Assembly: GCA_964451885.1 (NCBI GenBank)
Contig: CAYVJW010000049.1
Location: forward strand, 1 to 11,469
Source of the DNA: CAYVJW01 sp964451885
Lineage (GTDB): Bacteria; Patescibacteriota; Gracilibacteria; UBA4473
Direction: 5' to 3'
Length of the DNA stretch: 11,469 nucleotides
Shown: piece by piece, positions 1-6,371 of the stretch
Numbering within the stretch: the first letter of the stretch is position 1
Layout: the number at the start of each line of letters is the position of its first letter
Made by a program: the position numbers and the translations under genes
The notes under the pieces: model-generated
The model's input: only the letters and a program-made list of their open reading frames with translations
Database searches by the model: none
What the model was told of the DNA's origin: nothing

Positions 1-69
1 TTTGACCGATAAAAACTTTACTTCTCATGAAAATTTAAACCGGACACTCATGCTTTCATGTCCAAAAAC

Positions 70-98
70 TTGACACACTCACGCAAATAATCTAAACA
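70..98 (+). promoter_or_regulatory. possible weak sigma70-type promoter for the small ORF at 152
   Basis: A perfect -35 hexamer TTGACA lies at 70-75. With a 17-bp spacer the -10 would be TAAACA at 93-98, which matches only three of six consensus positions. A better -10-like TATAAC at 102-107 is too far away (26 bp). The orientation and distance suit the ORF starting at 152, but the -10 is poor, so this is a weak call. Confidence 0.2.
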
Positions 99-140
99 AG
101 TTATAACCCGTAGTATTTTCATTCAACCACATGTGAACAT

Positions 141-146
141 GGAGGA
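141..146 (+). promoter_or_regulatory. strong Shine-Dalgarno site fixing the ORF start at 152
   Basis: GGAGGA at 141-146 is followed five bases later by ATG at 152. It is the clearest ribosome binding site in the window. Most other genes here (infB, ppa, the genes at 6372, 7141 and 7633, trhP, hicB) lack one. It supports the reading of the 152-424 frame as a real gene. Confidence 0.7.
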
Positions 147-151
147 ACGAA

Positions 152-424
152 ATGGCCGCTGAGATCAAAGTCAAAACCAGAACTGAACTGACTCCTGATG
201 GTGATGGTGACACAAGGAATGATTGTCAGGCAGGTGGTTTGGGTAGTATTGACCGGGTTAAAATCCCTGGTTGCAAACGAAAGGCTGTGGGGGAGGCCTA
301 TGCCAAGCAGGGCTTCATGTTTGGGGATCCGGTTCGCTTCTGCGAAAACTCCGCTTGTCAGGATGCGGCGAAGGACAGGGTCGATCAGATTTATCGGGCA
401 AGCCGCAGTGGGGCTCGGATGTGA
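152..424 (+). CDS. small cysteine-containing protein of unknown function (90 aa)
   Basis: I do not recognise this protein. The ATG at 152 is set by a strong GGAGGA site and the frame ends at a TGA followed within 40 bases by a rho-independent terminator, so it looks like a complete monocistronic gene. It is hydrophilic, with no signal peptide or membrane segment. Four cysteines occur at about residues 25, 40, 64 and 69; the last two sit in a C-x4-C arrangement (FCENSAC), so metal binding is possible but not shown. The N-terminal part has an acidic Asp/Gly stretch (TPDGDGDT) and the C-terminus is Arg/Ser-rich. Its GC content and codon use differ visibly from the AT-rich neighbours, which suggests different ancestry or high expression. 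Two overlapping plus-strand frames (198-500 and 271-459) lack ribosome binding sites and are taken as shadows. Confidence 0.55.
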   Translation: MAAEIKVKTRTELTPDGDGDTRNDCQAGGLGSIDRVKIPGCKRKAVGEAYAKQGFMFGDPVRFCENSACQDAAKDRVDQIYRASRSGARM

Positions 425-462
425 TGACCTGGTATATTCCGAACCGCCCGCGAGGATAAAAT

Positions 463-498
463 GGGGGGGCGATTTATCGCTCTCCCAAAATTTTTTTT
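463..498 (+). terminator. rho-independent terminator after the 152-424 gene
   Basis: A 10-bp stem (GGGGGGGCGA at 463-472 with TCGCTCTCCC at 477-486, two G-U pairs) closes a TTTA loop. AAAA and then eight T follow at 491-498. It terminates plus-strand transcription. Read on the minus strand, the same hairpin follows the pepQ stop and is trailed by ATTTTAT, so it may also terminate the pepQ operon, though with a weaker U tract. Confidence 0.85.
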
Positions 499-1555
499 AA
501 AAAACAATCAGTTCCTTCGTCGTTTGCGATAATATCTCAGACTCTTCCTTCCTAATCACCACCAAATCTTCAATCCGTATCCCGAACTTTCCGGGATAAT
601 AAATTCCTGGCTCGCAGGTCACGATATCATTTTCTTTAAGCGTGGAGTTATGTTTTTGAGAAAGCCTGGGAAGTTCGTGAATTTCCAGTCCTACGCCGTG
701 GCCGAGGGAGTGGGTGAAGAATTTGGCTTCTTTTTTTAATAAATCACGGGCGTATCGGTCTAATTCTTTTGTTTTTATGCCAGCTTGGTATTTAGCCAGA
801 GTTTTTTCTTGCACTTCTTTAAGTAGTTGATATTTGTTCTTGAATTCTGTGGTCAATGTTCCGAATCCAAAATTTCGTGTCATATCAGAGCAATACCCTT
901 CGAATTTTGTGCCGCAATCGATGAGAATATTATCGCCTTTTTTTAGCTTTCTTTCGCTTGATTCATGATGGGGAATAGATGAGTTTTCGCCAAAGGCAAT
1001 GACCGTGGGGAAAGCGATATCAAATTTTCCTTTGTCCCTGATGGTATACTCGAGCTCAAATTTCAGCTCTTTTTCAGAAATGTCTTTTCGGAGTTTAGCC
1101 TGCAAAAAGTGGATGAGTATTTTATCTGCATGGGATTGGGCGGTTTTGATTTTTAGAATTTCTGTATTGGTTTTTTTGCGTCGAATTTCTTCTAAAATAT
1201 TCTTTTTAGAGGTGCACTTTATCTTTGGGAAAAGTTTTTTGAGTTGTTTGAATTGTGCCAGGGACACGGAATCTTCAACGGCAAAGTAGCCTGTGATTTT
1301 ATTGCCGACTTTTTTTTCAAAATTTTTATCAAATAAAACAAATTCGCAGTTATTTTTTTTAGCACATTTTTCAGCTCGTTCAGCGTATCTGTTGTCGGTG
1401 ATGAGGTATTGTTTTTTTTGTGTTTGAAGATATATTCCAAAGCTTCCGTTAAAGCCGGTGAACCAGAAGATGTTTTCTTTTTTGAATATAAAAAAACCGG
1501 TGAGTTTTTTGTGGTTTTGGAGCCAGGATTTGAGAAGATTGATAGAATTTTCCAT
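497..1555 (-). CDS. pepQ: M24B metallopeptidase, Xaa-Pro aminopeptidase/dipeptidase type (352 aa)
   Basis: Cytosolic two-metal peptidase that removes N-terminal residues before proline or splits Xaa-Pro dipeptides. Residues 1-125 form the creatinase-like N-terminal domain and 130-352 the 'pita-bread' catalytic domain. All five metal ligands are visible: D213 (ILIDCG), D224 (CSDMTR), H286 (SLGHGVG), E315 (CEPGIYY) and E329 (RIEDLV). H196/H197 (SIPHHE) supply the usual substrate-side histidines. Length matches bacterial PepQ/YpdF-type enzymes (about 350 aa). Whether it acts as an aminopeptidase (PepP-like) or prolidase (PepQ) cannot be told from sequence alone, so the symbol is approximate. The ATG is two bases after the hicA-frame stop, so it is translationally tied to the minus-strand operon trhP-hicB-hicA-pepQ and is its last gene. 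The stop lies in the T tract of the terminator at 463-498. Confidence 0.93.
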   Translation of the reverse strand: MENSINLLKSWLQNHKKLTGFFIFKKENIFWFTGFNGSFGIYLQTQKKQYLITDNRYAERAEKCAKKNNCEFVLFDKNFEKKVGNKITGYFAVEDSVSLAQFKQLKKLFPKIKCTSKKNILEEIRRKKTNTEILKIKTAQSHADKILIHFLQAKLRKDISEKELKFELEYTIRDKGKFDIAFPTVIAFGENSSIPHHESSERKLKKGDNILIDCGTKFEGYCSDMTRNFGFGTLTTEFKNKYQLLKEVQEKTLAKYQAGIKTKELDRYARDLLKKEAKFFTHSLGHGVGLEIHELPRLSQKHNSTLKENDIVTCEPGIYYPGKFGIRIEDLVVIRKEESEILSQTTKELIVF

Positions 1556-1557
1556 TC

Positions 1558-1788
1558 TTAAAATTTCTTCTTTTTTAGAAGATTTCTGAATTCTTCCAAA
1601 GTGAGATCTAGTTTTTTTAACACAGATTTCTCCAATCCCGGAGAAATATCTTTTCTTCCATGAAAAGGTAAAGATATCGTGTGTTTTTCTTTTTTAAAAA
1701 CTACATGTGAACCGTTTTGTCTCGCAATTTCATAGCCTAAAAATTTAAGGCGTTTTTTGAAATCTCTAAATTTAAACGGCTTTGCCGT
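1558..1788 (-). CDS. hicA: HicA-like mRNA interferase toxin, no canonical start codon
   Basis: This frame is clearly HicA-like. From the ACG at 1788 it reads about 76 residues. These include a KFLGYEIARQNGSHVVF segment with the conserved GSH motif (catalytic His at position 28 counting from ACG), then TISLPFHGRKDISPG and a C-terminal helix ending LEEFRNLL. This is the full dsRBD-like HicA fold, which cleaves mRNA. No in-frame ATG, GTG or TTG exists between the upstream in-frame TGA (1797-1795) and the GSH motif. Two explanations fit. ACG at 1788-1786, read as MAKPFKF with GAGG five bases upstream, may be the start or a mutated ATG. Alternatively, the frame may be entered by -1 slippage from hicB at TTTAAAT (1776-1770), giving a HicB-HicA fusion of about 131 aa. 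It overlaps hicB by 52 bases and ends two bases before pepQ. It could also be an inactivated toxin whose antitoxin is retained. Confidence 0.7.
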   Translation of the reverse strand, partial: TAKPFKFRDFKKRLKFLGYEIARQNGSHVVFKKEKHTISLPFHGRKDISPGLEKSVLKKLDLTLEEFRNLLKKKKF

Positions 1789-1952
1789 TGTTCCTCAAGT
1801 TCTTCCAACTGAATATCTATAACCATTTCTAAAACTCCCTCTAGTTCTTTTAAGGCTTGTTCTTTTGTTTCGTCCCAGGCAAATAAACCGTGATGGGTTC
1901 CCGTTACTTTTGCCAAGAAACCGTCTCCATCTTTTTCAACCACGATTTTCAT
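1737..1952 (-). CDS. hicB: HicB-like antitoxin (UPF0150/HicB_lk fold, 71 aa)
   Basis: Short HicB-type antitoxin, the partner expected to bind and block the HicA toxin read from the next frame. The N-terminus MKIVVEKDGDGFLAKV, the central GLFAWDETKEQALKELEGVLE and a C-terminal Glu/Arg-rich helix match the partial RNase H-like HicB fold. There is no room for a DNA-binding RHH or HTH domain, so autoregulation of the operon by this protein is unlikely. The ATG at 1952 lies 30 bases after the trhP stop, without an obvious Shine-Dalgarno sequence. The last 17 codons overlap the hicA frame. At codons 60-61 (TTA AAT) it contains the heptamer T TTA AAT in slippery phase. The order antitoxin then toxin is the reverse of the classical hicAB order. 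Confidence 0.75.
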   Translation of the reverse strand: MKIVVEKDGDGFLAKVTGTHHGLFAWDETKEQALKELEGVLEMVIDIQLEELEEQRQSRLNLEISKNALNF

Positions 1953-1982
1953 AGCTTTATGATATAAGAAAGGAAGAAAAAA

Positions 1983-3359
1983 TCAAGTTGGCTTTTGTCC
2001 CGGATTCCGTGTCTTCTGTCGTATAAATATTCCCTCCGGCACTTCTTTTTCGCATTTTAAGCTGGCGGTTTTATTCGTATCTCCTCCGTGAAGCGCTTCG
2101 ACTTTTTCGTTTCCAAACATCAGTTCTTTAGCGGTAATAATAAAATCATCTTCCATTTTCGGGAAAACAAATTCCAATTCATTTCCTTCGTCAATCCGAT
2201 TTTTCACGATTATTTCTATACGTCCTTCTTCCCACTTTTGCACTACCCCGCAAAACTCTTTCGTGCTGGTGGACTTGTTTTCTTCATACTGGATATCGCC
2301 TTGTTGTGGTTTTCCGTGTAAAAATCCTGGAAAAAATCCGCGGTTTGCTGTGGTGTGAATTTCATCCCAAAGGGTTTTATCAAAAGGTTTTCCTGCCTCT
2401 AAATCATCGAGCGCTTTTCTATAAGTGCGGGCAATTGTGGCCAGATAATAGGCAGTTTTGTTTCGGCCTTCAACTTTCAACGAGCAGATGCCGGCGTCTT
2501 GAATTTCTTTTAAATTTTCGATCATGCACATGTCCCGGGAGCTCATTATGTGGGTGCCGTGGAAGTCTTCTTCTATGGGGATAAAGTTGCCTTGGCGTTT
2601 TTCTTCTTCGAGGAGGTTTGCTTTTTCGAAGTTGTGGATGTTTTTGGCGTGGGGAGTGCCTATTGCCTTCGGCTTTACCCCCCTAAATCCCCCTTGACAG
2701 GGGGACTTATCTTTGAAGTGATCACTTACGTCTACTTCTCGTCCTTCTTCATCGTAGACTTTGTAGTTCCAGCGGCAGCTGTGGTTGCAAACTCCGCGGT
2801 TTGCGTCCCTGCCGGAGTTGAAGGTTGATAGGAGGCAGCGGCCGGAGTAGGCCATGCAGACGGCTCCGTGGACAAAATATTCGAGTTCTATGTTTGGGAC
2901 TTGTTTGTGAATCTCGGCTATTTCGCGAATGGACATCTCTCGGGCGGTTATGATTCGGGATACGCCGAGAGATTGCCACAGCTTTATGGCCGGGGCGTTC
3001 ATGGTGGAAGTTTGTACGGATAAATGTTTTTGGATAGAGGGGGCGTGTTCATTTGCGAGTGCTAATACGCCAAAGTCGGCAAAAATTATTCCGTCCGGCT
3101 TAATTTTTTCAAGGAATTTTAGATGCTTTTCAAGAATGTTCATCATGCATTGATGTGGAAAAGCATTTACGGTGACGTATACTTTTTTCTTTTTTTTACG
3201 GGCGAAGTTGGTGATTTCTTCGATACGATTTTCCGTAAATTTATTTTCCCGGGTTCGCAGAGAGAACATGGGTATGCCGCAGTAGATGGCATCAGCGCCG
3301 TATCGGAAAGCGGTGTAGGCTTTTTCTATGTCGCCGGCGGGGAGTAGTAATTCGATCAT
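1983..3359 (-). CDS. trhP: U32 family tRNA hydroxylation protein TrhP (YegQ-like, 458 aa)
   Basis: TrhP/YegQ family: a U32 'peptidase-like' protein needed for prephenate-dependent 5-hydroxylation of U34 in tRNA (known for the family, not shown here). The N-terminal TIM-barrel-like domain starts MIELLLPAGDIEKAYTAFRYGADAIYCG. The U32 signature is at residues 160-178, from E160 through FVHGAVC168 and SGRC175 to LLS. Together with C191 and C195 (GVCNHSC), C168 and C175 form the usual iron-sulfur-type cysteine set. SLKVEGRNK (about 293-301) and the C-terminal KTRNP are also YegQ-like. Length is about that of E. coli YegQ (about 450). Residues 217-231 (DKSPCQGG, FRGVKPK) are encoded by a GC-rich palindromic repeat inserted in frame in the linker after the cysteine set. 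It is the first gene of the leftward operon with hicB, hicA and pepQ. The start ATG has no Shine-Dalgarno sequence. Confidence 0.9.
   Translation of the reverse strand: MIELLLPAGDIEKAYTAFRYGADAIYCGIPMFSLRTRENKFTENRIEEITNFARKKKKKVYVTVNAFPHQCMMNILEKHLKFLEKIKPDGIIFADFGVLALANEHAPSIQKHLSVQTSTMNAPAIKLWQSLGVSRIITAREMSIREIAEIHKQVPNIELEYFVHGAVCMAYSGRCLLSTFNSGRDANRGVCNHSCRWNYKVYDEEGREVDVSDHFKDKSPCQGGFRGVKPKAIGTPHAKNIHNFEKANLLEEEKRQGNFIPIEEDFHGTHIMSSRDMCMIENLKEIQDAGICSLKVEGRNKTAYYLATIARTYRKALDDLEAGKPFDKTLWDEIHTTANRGFFPGFLHGKPQQGDIQYEENKSTSTKEFCGVVQKWEEGRIEIIVKNRIDEGNELEFVFPKMEDDFIITAKELMFGNEKVEALHGGDTNKTASLKCEKEVPEGIFIRQKTRNPGQKPT
2674..2708. repeat. GC-rich palindromic repeat inserted in frame inside trhP
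   Basis: Runs of C and G (CCCCCC at 2678-2683, then TCCCCC TTGACA GGGGGA at 2688-2705) stand out in an AT-rich gene. The 6-bp perfect stem has a 6-base loop, and a second C-run lies on one side. On the coding (minus) strand this reads as KSPCQGGFRGVKP. Short dispersed repeats with this kind of translation are, to my knowledge, scattered through many bacterial genomes. No second copy was seen in this window. Confidence 0.5.
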
Positions 3360-3394
3360 ATTTAATGTAGACTGCGAGTTCTTATAAAAGTTTT

Positions 3395-3423
3395 ATATTA
3401 TTGTTTTATTCCTGAATTTTCAA
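3395..3423 (-). promoter_or_regulatory. candidate promoter of the trhP-hicB-hicA-pepQ operon
   Basis: On the minus strand, TTGAAA (3423-3418, five of six consensus) is followed after exactly 17 bases by TAATAT (3400-3395, four of six). An overlapping TATAAA lies at 3397-3392. Transcription would start near 3388, about 28 bases before the trhP ATG. Confidence 0.5.
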
Positions 3424-3480
3424 TTTACAATTTTTGATCAATTTTTAAAATTCAATTTTTAATTTATAAAAAAAATACTG

Positions 3481-3497
3481 TTTTTGTTAAACAAAAA
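3481..3497. promoter_or_regulatory. AT-rich dyad upstream of infB, possible operator
   Basis: TTTTTGTT, one A, then AACAAAAA form an 8-bp perfect inverted repeat in the divergent trhP/infB spacer, about 42 bases before the infB ATG. Such dyads can be protein-binding sites, but in a region this AT-rich it may be chance. No convincing infB promoter was found around it. Confidence 0.25.
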
Positions 3498-3538
3498 TTA
3501 GACAACAACCTTTATTTAAGCTAAATTTGACAACGTTA

Positions 3539-5635
3539 ATGTCAATTTCTGTATCCGATCTCGCTAAACAGTTGGAAATCGCTCCTGAAGCGGTGGTGCT
3601 TCATGCTATGGACCTTGATTTTGAGGTTCCGGAAGATGAAATGGTTCCGGATGATATTGCCGTGGAAATTAAAAAATTGGAAACGGCTGATGAAATAGCG
3701 CAGATTGACCATGAATATGAGGATCAGATGGATCGGGAAATTATTGAAGAGCAACAGAAAAAAACAGTTGCTCAAAAAAAGGTGGTTCCTCGGAAAAAGG
3801 TAGTTAAGCTGCAAAAAAAAGAAGAAAAAGAGGAGGTTAAAGTTGCTGAAGACGGTTCTATTATCCTGCCTGAATATATTTCTGTTCGTGAATTTTCCTC
3901 CAGGATAGGAAAACCGGTTCCGATTTTGCTTATCAAGCTGAAGCAAAATGGAATTGTAGCTAACCTTAAGCAGGAGATTGATTATGAAACAGCGGCTATT
4001 ATAGCTGCGGATTTAGACATCAAAGTAAAGAAAGAATCTGCCGAGCTTTCGGGAGAAGATCTTTTTCGAGGGGATTTGTCTGAACTTTTGGCAGACGAAG
4101 AACCGGAAAATCTTATTCCGAGGCCTCCGGTTATTTCCGTAATGGGACATGTGGATCATGGGAAAACCTCTATTCTTGATTACATCAGAAAAGAAAAGAT
4201 CGTTGAGGCTGAAGCGGGTGGTATCACTCAGAGTATTGGGGCTTACCAGGTGGAAACAAGAGAAAAAAAGATTACCTTTCTTGATACTCCCGGCCATGAA
4301 GCTTTTACGGCCATGCGGGCAAGGGGAGCTCGTTCAACGGATATTGCGGTATTGGTAGTAGCGGCGACGGAAGGGCTAAAGCCGCAATCTTTAGAGGCTA
4401 TTAATCATGCGAAGGAAGCAGAAATTCCTATAATTGTGGCGATCAATAAGATGGATTTGGAAGGGGCTAATCCTGATTTGGTAAAGGGACAGTTGGCTGA
4501 AAATGAACTTACTCCTGAAGATTGGCAGGGGGATACTCCTTGTGTGGAGGTTTCCGCGAAGACAGGGCAAGGGATAGATAAGTTACTGGAAACGATTTTG
4601 ATTGTGGCGGAATTAAAGGAACTAAAAGCAAATCCTCGTCGCCGTGCAATAGGAATGGTGGTTGAGGCGGAAATGGATTTGAAATCAGGAGTTACGGCAA
4701 CGATATTGATAAATACCGGGACACTTCGAAAAGGAGACAGTATTACCATTTATGATCAATATGGAAAAGTACGAAAAATGCTGGATTATAAAGGGAAAGA
4801 AATTAAGTCTGCTCCTCCTTCTACTCCTGTCCGGATATCGGGACTTGATTCTTTGCCGAGGGCGGGGGATATTTTTCAGGTGATGGAGAATGATAAGACA
4901 GCTCGGAGAAAAGCAGAAGAAGTGGCGTCTATTATTCATGAGGATGAACTTTCGAAACGAAAAAAACTTTCTTTAGCGCATTTGAAAGCGAAATTGGCGG
5001 AAGGAAAAATGAGAAAGTTAAAAGTAATTGTTAAAGCGGACAGCAAAGGAGCTCTTGAGGCAATAACGGGAGAGCTTGAAAAAATAAAAAAAGAAGACAG
5101 TTTTGTTAAGGTGATTCATTCAGGGGTGGGGGAAATTACCGAATCGGACATAATGTTGGCTGCCGCAGGTGGGGCTGTTATCGTGGGGTTTGGAGTAGGT
5201 ATGCCTGCGCGGGTTTCGGAGTTGGCAAAACAGGAAGAGATAAAATTCTTTCTGGAAAATGTTATTTATCGTTTGACCGAAAAGATTGGGGAAACTTTGG
5301 ATAATGTCGGAATAGAGGAAGTGGGAGAGGAAATTGTCGGGGAGTTTCGTATAAAAGCAGTTTTTGCTTCCAATAAAAAAATGGCGGTTATAGGGGGAGA
5401 AATCTTCAGCGGGAAAGCAAAGAAAATTTGTCGTATTCGCCAGTTTCGGATGAAGAAGGATGATGAGAAGGAAGAAGAAATTTTATTGGGAGAAGCAAAA
5501 ATAAACTCCCTCCAGCAAGGAGCGGATGAGAAAAGTGAAGTTGGGGAGGGGGCGGAGTGTGGGTTAAAGATAGATCATGGGGGGTTGAAGTTTGAGGTTG
5601 GGGATAGAATCGAATTCTTTGTCCAGAAAAAATAA
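3539..5635 (+). CDS. infB: translation initiation factor IF-2 (698 aa)
   Basis: GTPase that brings initiator tRNA to the 30S subunit and promotes subunit joining. I chose the ATG at 3539 (MSISVSDLAKQLEI, the usual IF2 N-terminal start). An in-frame TTG at 3527 would add four residues, and neither has a Shine-Dalgarno sequence. In order there is a small N-terminal IF2_N domain, a Lys/Glu-rich linker (about 70-105), a second IF2_N-like region (VREFSSRIGKP, about 115-160), and the G domain. The GTP-binding motifs are GHVDHGKT (203-210), GGIT (about 227-230), DTPGH (249-253), NKMD (303-306) and SAKTG (339-343). Domains II, III and the tRNA-binding C-terminal domain follow. The length is typical of short bacterial IF2. 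It is the first gene of the rightward cluster, with ppa 15 bases downstream. Confidence 0.97.
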   Translation: MSISVSDLAKQLEIAPEAVVLHAMDLDFEVPEDEMVPDDIAVEIKKLETADEIAQIDHEYEDQMDREIIEEQQKKTVAQKKVVPRKKVVKLQKKEEKEEVKVAEDGSIILPEYISVREFSSRIGKPVPILLIKLKQNGIVANLKQEIDYETAAIIAADLDIKVKKESAELSGEDLFRGDLSELLADEEPENLIPRPPVISVMGHVDHGKTSILDYIRKEKIVEAEAGGITQSIGAYQVETREKKITFLDTPGHEAFTAMRARGARSTDIAVLVVAATEGLKPQSLEAINHAKEAEIPIIVAINKMDLEGANPDLVKGQLAENELTPEDWQGDTPCVEVSAKTGQGIDKLLETILIVAELKELKANPRRRAIGMVVEAEMDLKSGVTATILINTGTLRKGDSITIYDQYGKVRKMLDYKGKEIKSAPPSTPVRISGLDSLPRAGDIFQVMENDKTARRKAEEVASIIHEDELSKRKKLSLAHLKAKLAEGKMRKLKVIVKADSKGALEAITGELEKIKKEDSFVKVIHSGVGEITESDIMLAAAGGAVIVGFGVGMPARVSELAKQEEIKFFLENVIYRLTEKIGETLDNVGIEEVGEEIVGEFRIKAVFASNKKMAVIGGEIFSGKAKKICRIRQFRMKKDDEKEEEILLGEAKINSLQQGADEKSEVGEGAECGLKIDHGGLKFEVGDRIEFFVQKK

Positions 5636-5650
5636 TTAATCATTATAAAA

Positions 5651-6181
5651 ATGAACCTTTTCTACGACCTAAAACTCAAAGCCGACGAAAATCTATTTCA
5701 CGCTATCATCGAAATTCCAAAAGGTGATCGTGTGAAGTATGAATATAACGAAGAATACGGGACTATTTTTGTGGACCGTGTTTTTCGTACGCCGGTGGAT
5801 TATCCGCAGAATTACGGATTTTTTCCGCAGACTTGGAACAAATATGATAATGATCCGATGGATGTAATCGTTGTGGCGAATGAAAAGTTTCATCCTGGGG
5901 TTGTTGTTCCCGTCCGGGTGATTGGTATTATTGAGATGGATGATACGGGGGAATTGGACCATAAGATTATTGCTATTCCGGAGGGGCATTCAGATTATGC
6001 TCATTGCAAGGATATTGAAGATCTGGATATCGAAATTGTGGCCAATCTCGAATGGTTTTTGGAGCACTATAAAGACCGGGAGCCAGGGAAAGAGGTAAAG
6101 GTGATCAGAACCAGAGGAAAGTTGGAAGCGCTTGATTTTTTGAAGGAGTGTTCGGATGAGTTTGGGAAAAAACATAAATAA
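5651..6181 (+). CDS. ppa: inorganic pyrophosphatase, family I (176 aa)
   Basis: Soluble Mg-dependent enzyme that hydrolyses pyrophosphate to two phosphates, pulling DNA, RNA and aminoacyl-tRNA synthesis forward. The family signature DNDPMDV is at 66-72. The active-site set of the E. coli enzyme can be matched: E21, K29, R43, Y55, D66, D68, D71, D98, D103, K105, Y140 and K141. Length is that of the bacterial hexameric enzymes (about 175 aa). It follows infB after 15 bases and is probably co-transcribed with it. There is no Shine-Dalgarno sequence before the ATG. A separate strong promoter begins six bases after its stop. Confidence 0.97.
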   Translation: MNLFYDLKLKADENLFHAIIEIPKGDRVKYEYNEEYGTIFVDRVFRTPVDYPQNYGFFPQTWNKYDNDPMDVIVVANEKFHPGVVVPVRVIGIIEMDDTGELDHKIIAIPEGHSDYAHCKDIEDLDIEIVANLEWFLEHYKDREPGKEVKVIRTRGKLEALDFLKECSDEFGKKHK

Positions 6182-6186
6182 ATTCC

Positions 6187-6214
6187 TTGACAAGAATAAA
6201 AATATAAATATAAG
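6187..6214 (+). promoter_or_regulatory. strong sigma70-type promoter just after ppa
   Basis: TTGACA (6187-6192, perfect) is followed after 16 bases by TATAAG (6209-6214, five of six). It is the best -35/-10 pair in the window. The predicted start near 6220-6222 puts the mini-ORF ATG at 6225 almost at the 5' end of the RNA, so that transcript would be nearly leaderless. Confidence 0.7.
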
Positions 6215-6224
6215 TGTTTTCACG

Positions 6225-6287
6225 ATGCAAAAAACCATGATGGCAATGAACATGATGATGCTCGAGAAATCTCGGTGGTCGTGGTGA
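6225..6287 (+). CDS. 20-aa Met-rich mini-ORF, leader-peptide-like
   Basis: An open frame of 20 codons runs from ATG at 6225 to TGA at 6285-6287. It reads MQKTMMAMNMMM then LEKSRWSW. Seven of 20 residues are Met (positions 1, 5, 6, 8, 10, 11, 12) and two of the last three are Trp. It is framed by a strong promoter immediately upstream and a rho-independent terminator 34 bases downstream, the layout of an attenuation leader. There is no Shine-Dalgarno sequence, but the expected transcript would be nearly leaderless. I do not recognise it as a known leader peptide. The downstream gene (6372) is not an obvious Met or Trp gene. It could instead be a stand-alone tiny protein or an RNA gene whose ORF is fortuitous. 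Confidence 0.4.
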   Translation: MQKTMMAMNMMMLEKSRWSW

Positions 6288-6321
6288 ATATTGCTTGAAA
6301 ATAAGTTAAAAAGTAAGCATC

Positions 6322-6347
6322 CCGGTCATTGAGGTCGGTTTTTTTTT
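6322..6347 (+). terminator. rho-independent terminator after the Met-rich mini-ORF
   Basis: CCGGTC (6322-6327) pairs with GGTCGG (6333-6338), including two G-U pairs, around the loop ATTGA. Nine T follow at 6339-6347. It lies between the promoter at 6187 and the gene at 6372, so it is either the end of a short RNA of about 125 bases or a conditional attenuator. The segment CAATGA at 6245-6250, inside the mini-ORF, is complementary to TCATTG at 6326-6331 and could form a weak competing pairing. Confidence 0.75.
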
Positions 6348-6371
6348 ATATTTTCTAGTTTTTTTCAAAAA

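Noticed and set aside
42..63. GGACA ... TGTCC dyad with inner CATG pairs upstream of the first gene
   Set aside because: Short and imperfect, without a T tract or clear relation to a promoter. The resemblance of TGTCC to the IS ends is too short to matter.
2688..2705. Hairpin in trhP as an intragenic terminator
   Set aside because: No T tract follows on the minus strand, and the sequence is better explained as an inserted palindromic repeat.
3527..3538. TTG start adding four residues to IF-2
   Set aside because: The ATG at 3539 gives the usual MSISVSDLA N-terminus and neither start has a ribosome site, so the ATG is preferred.
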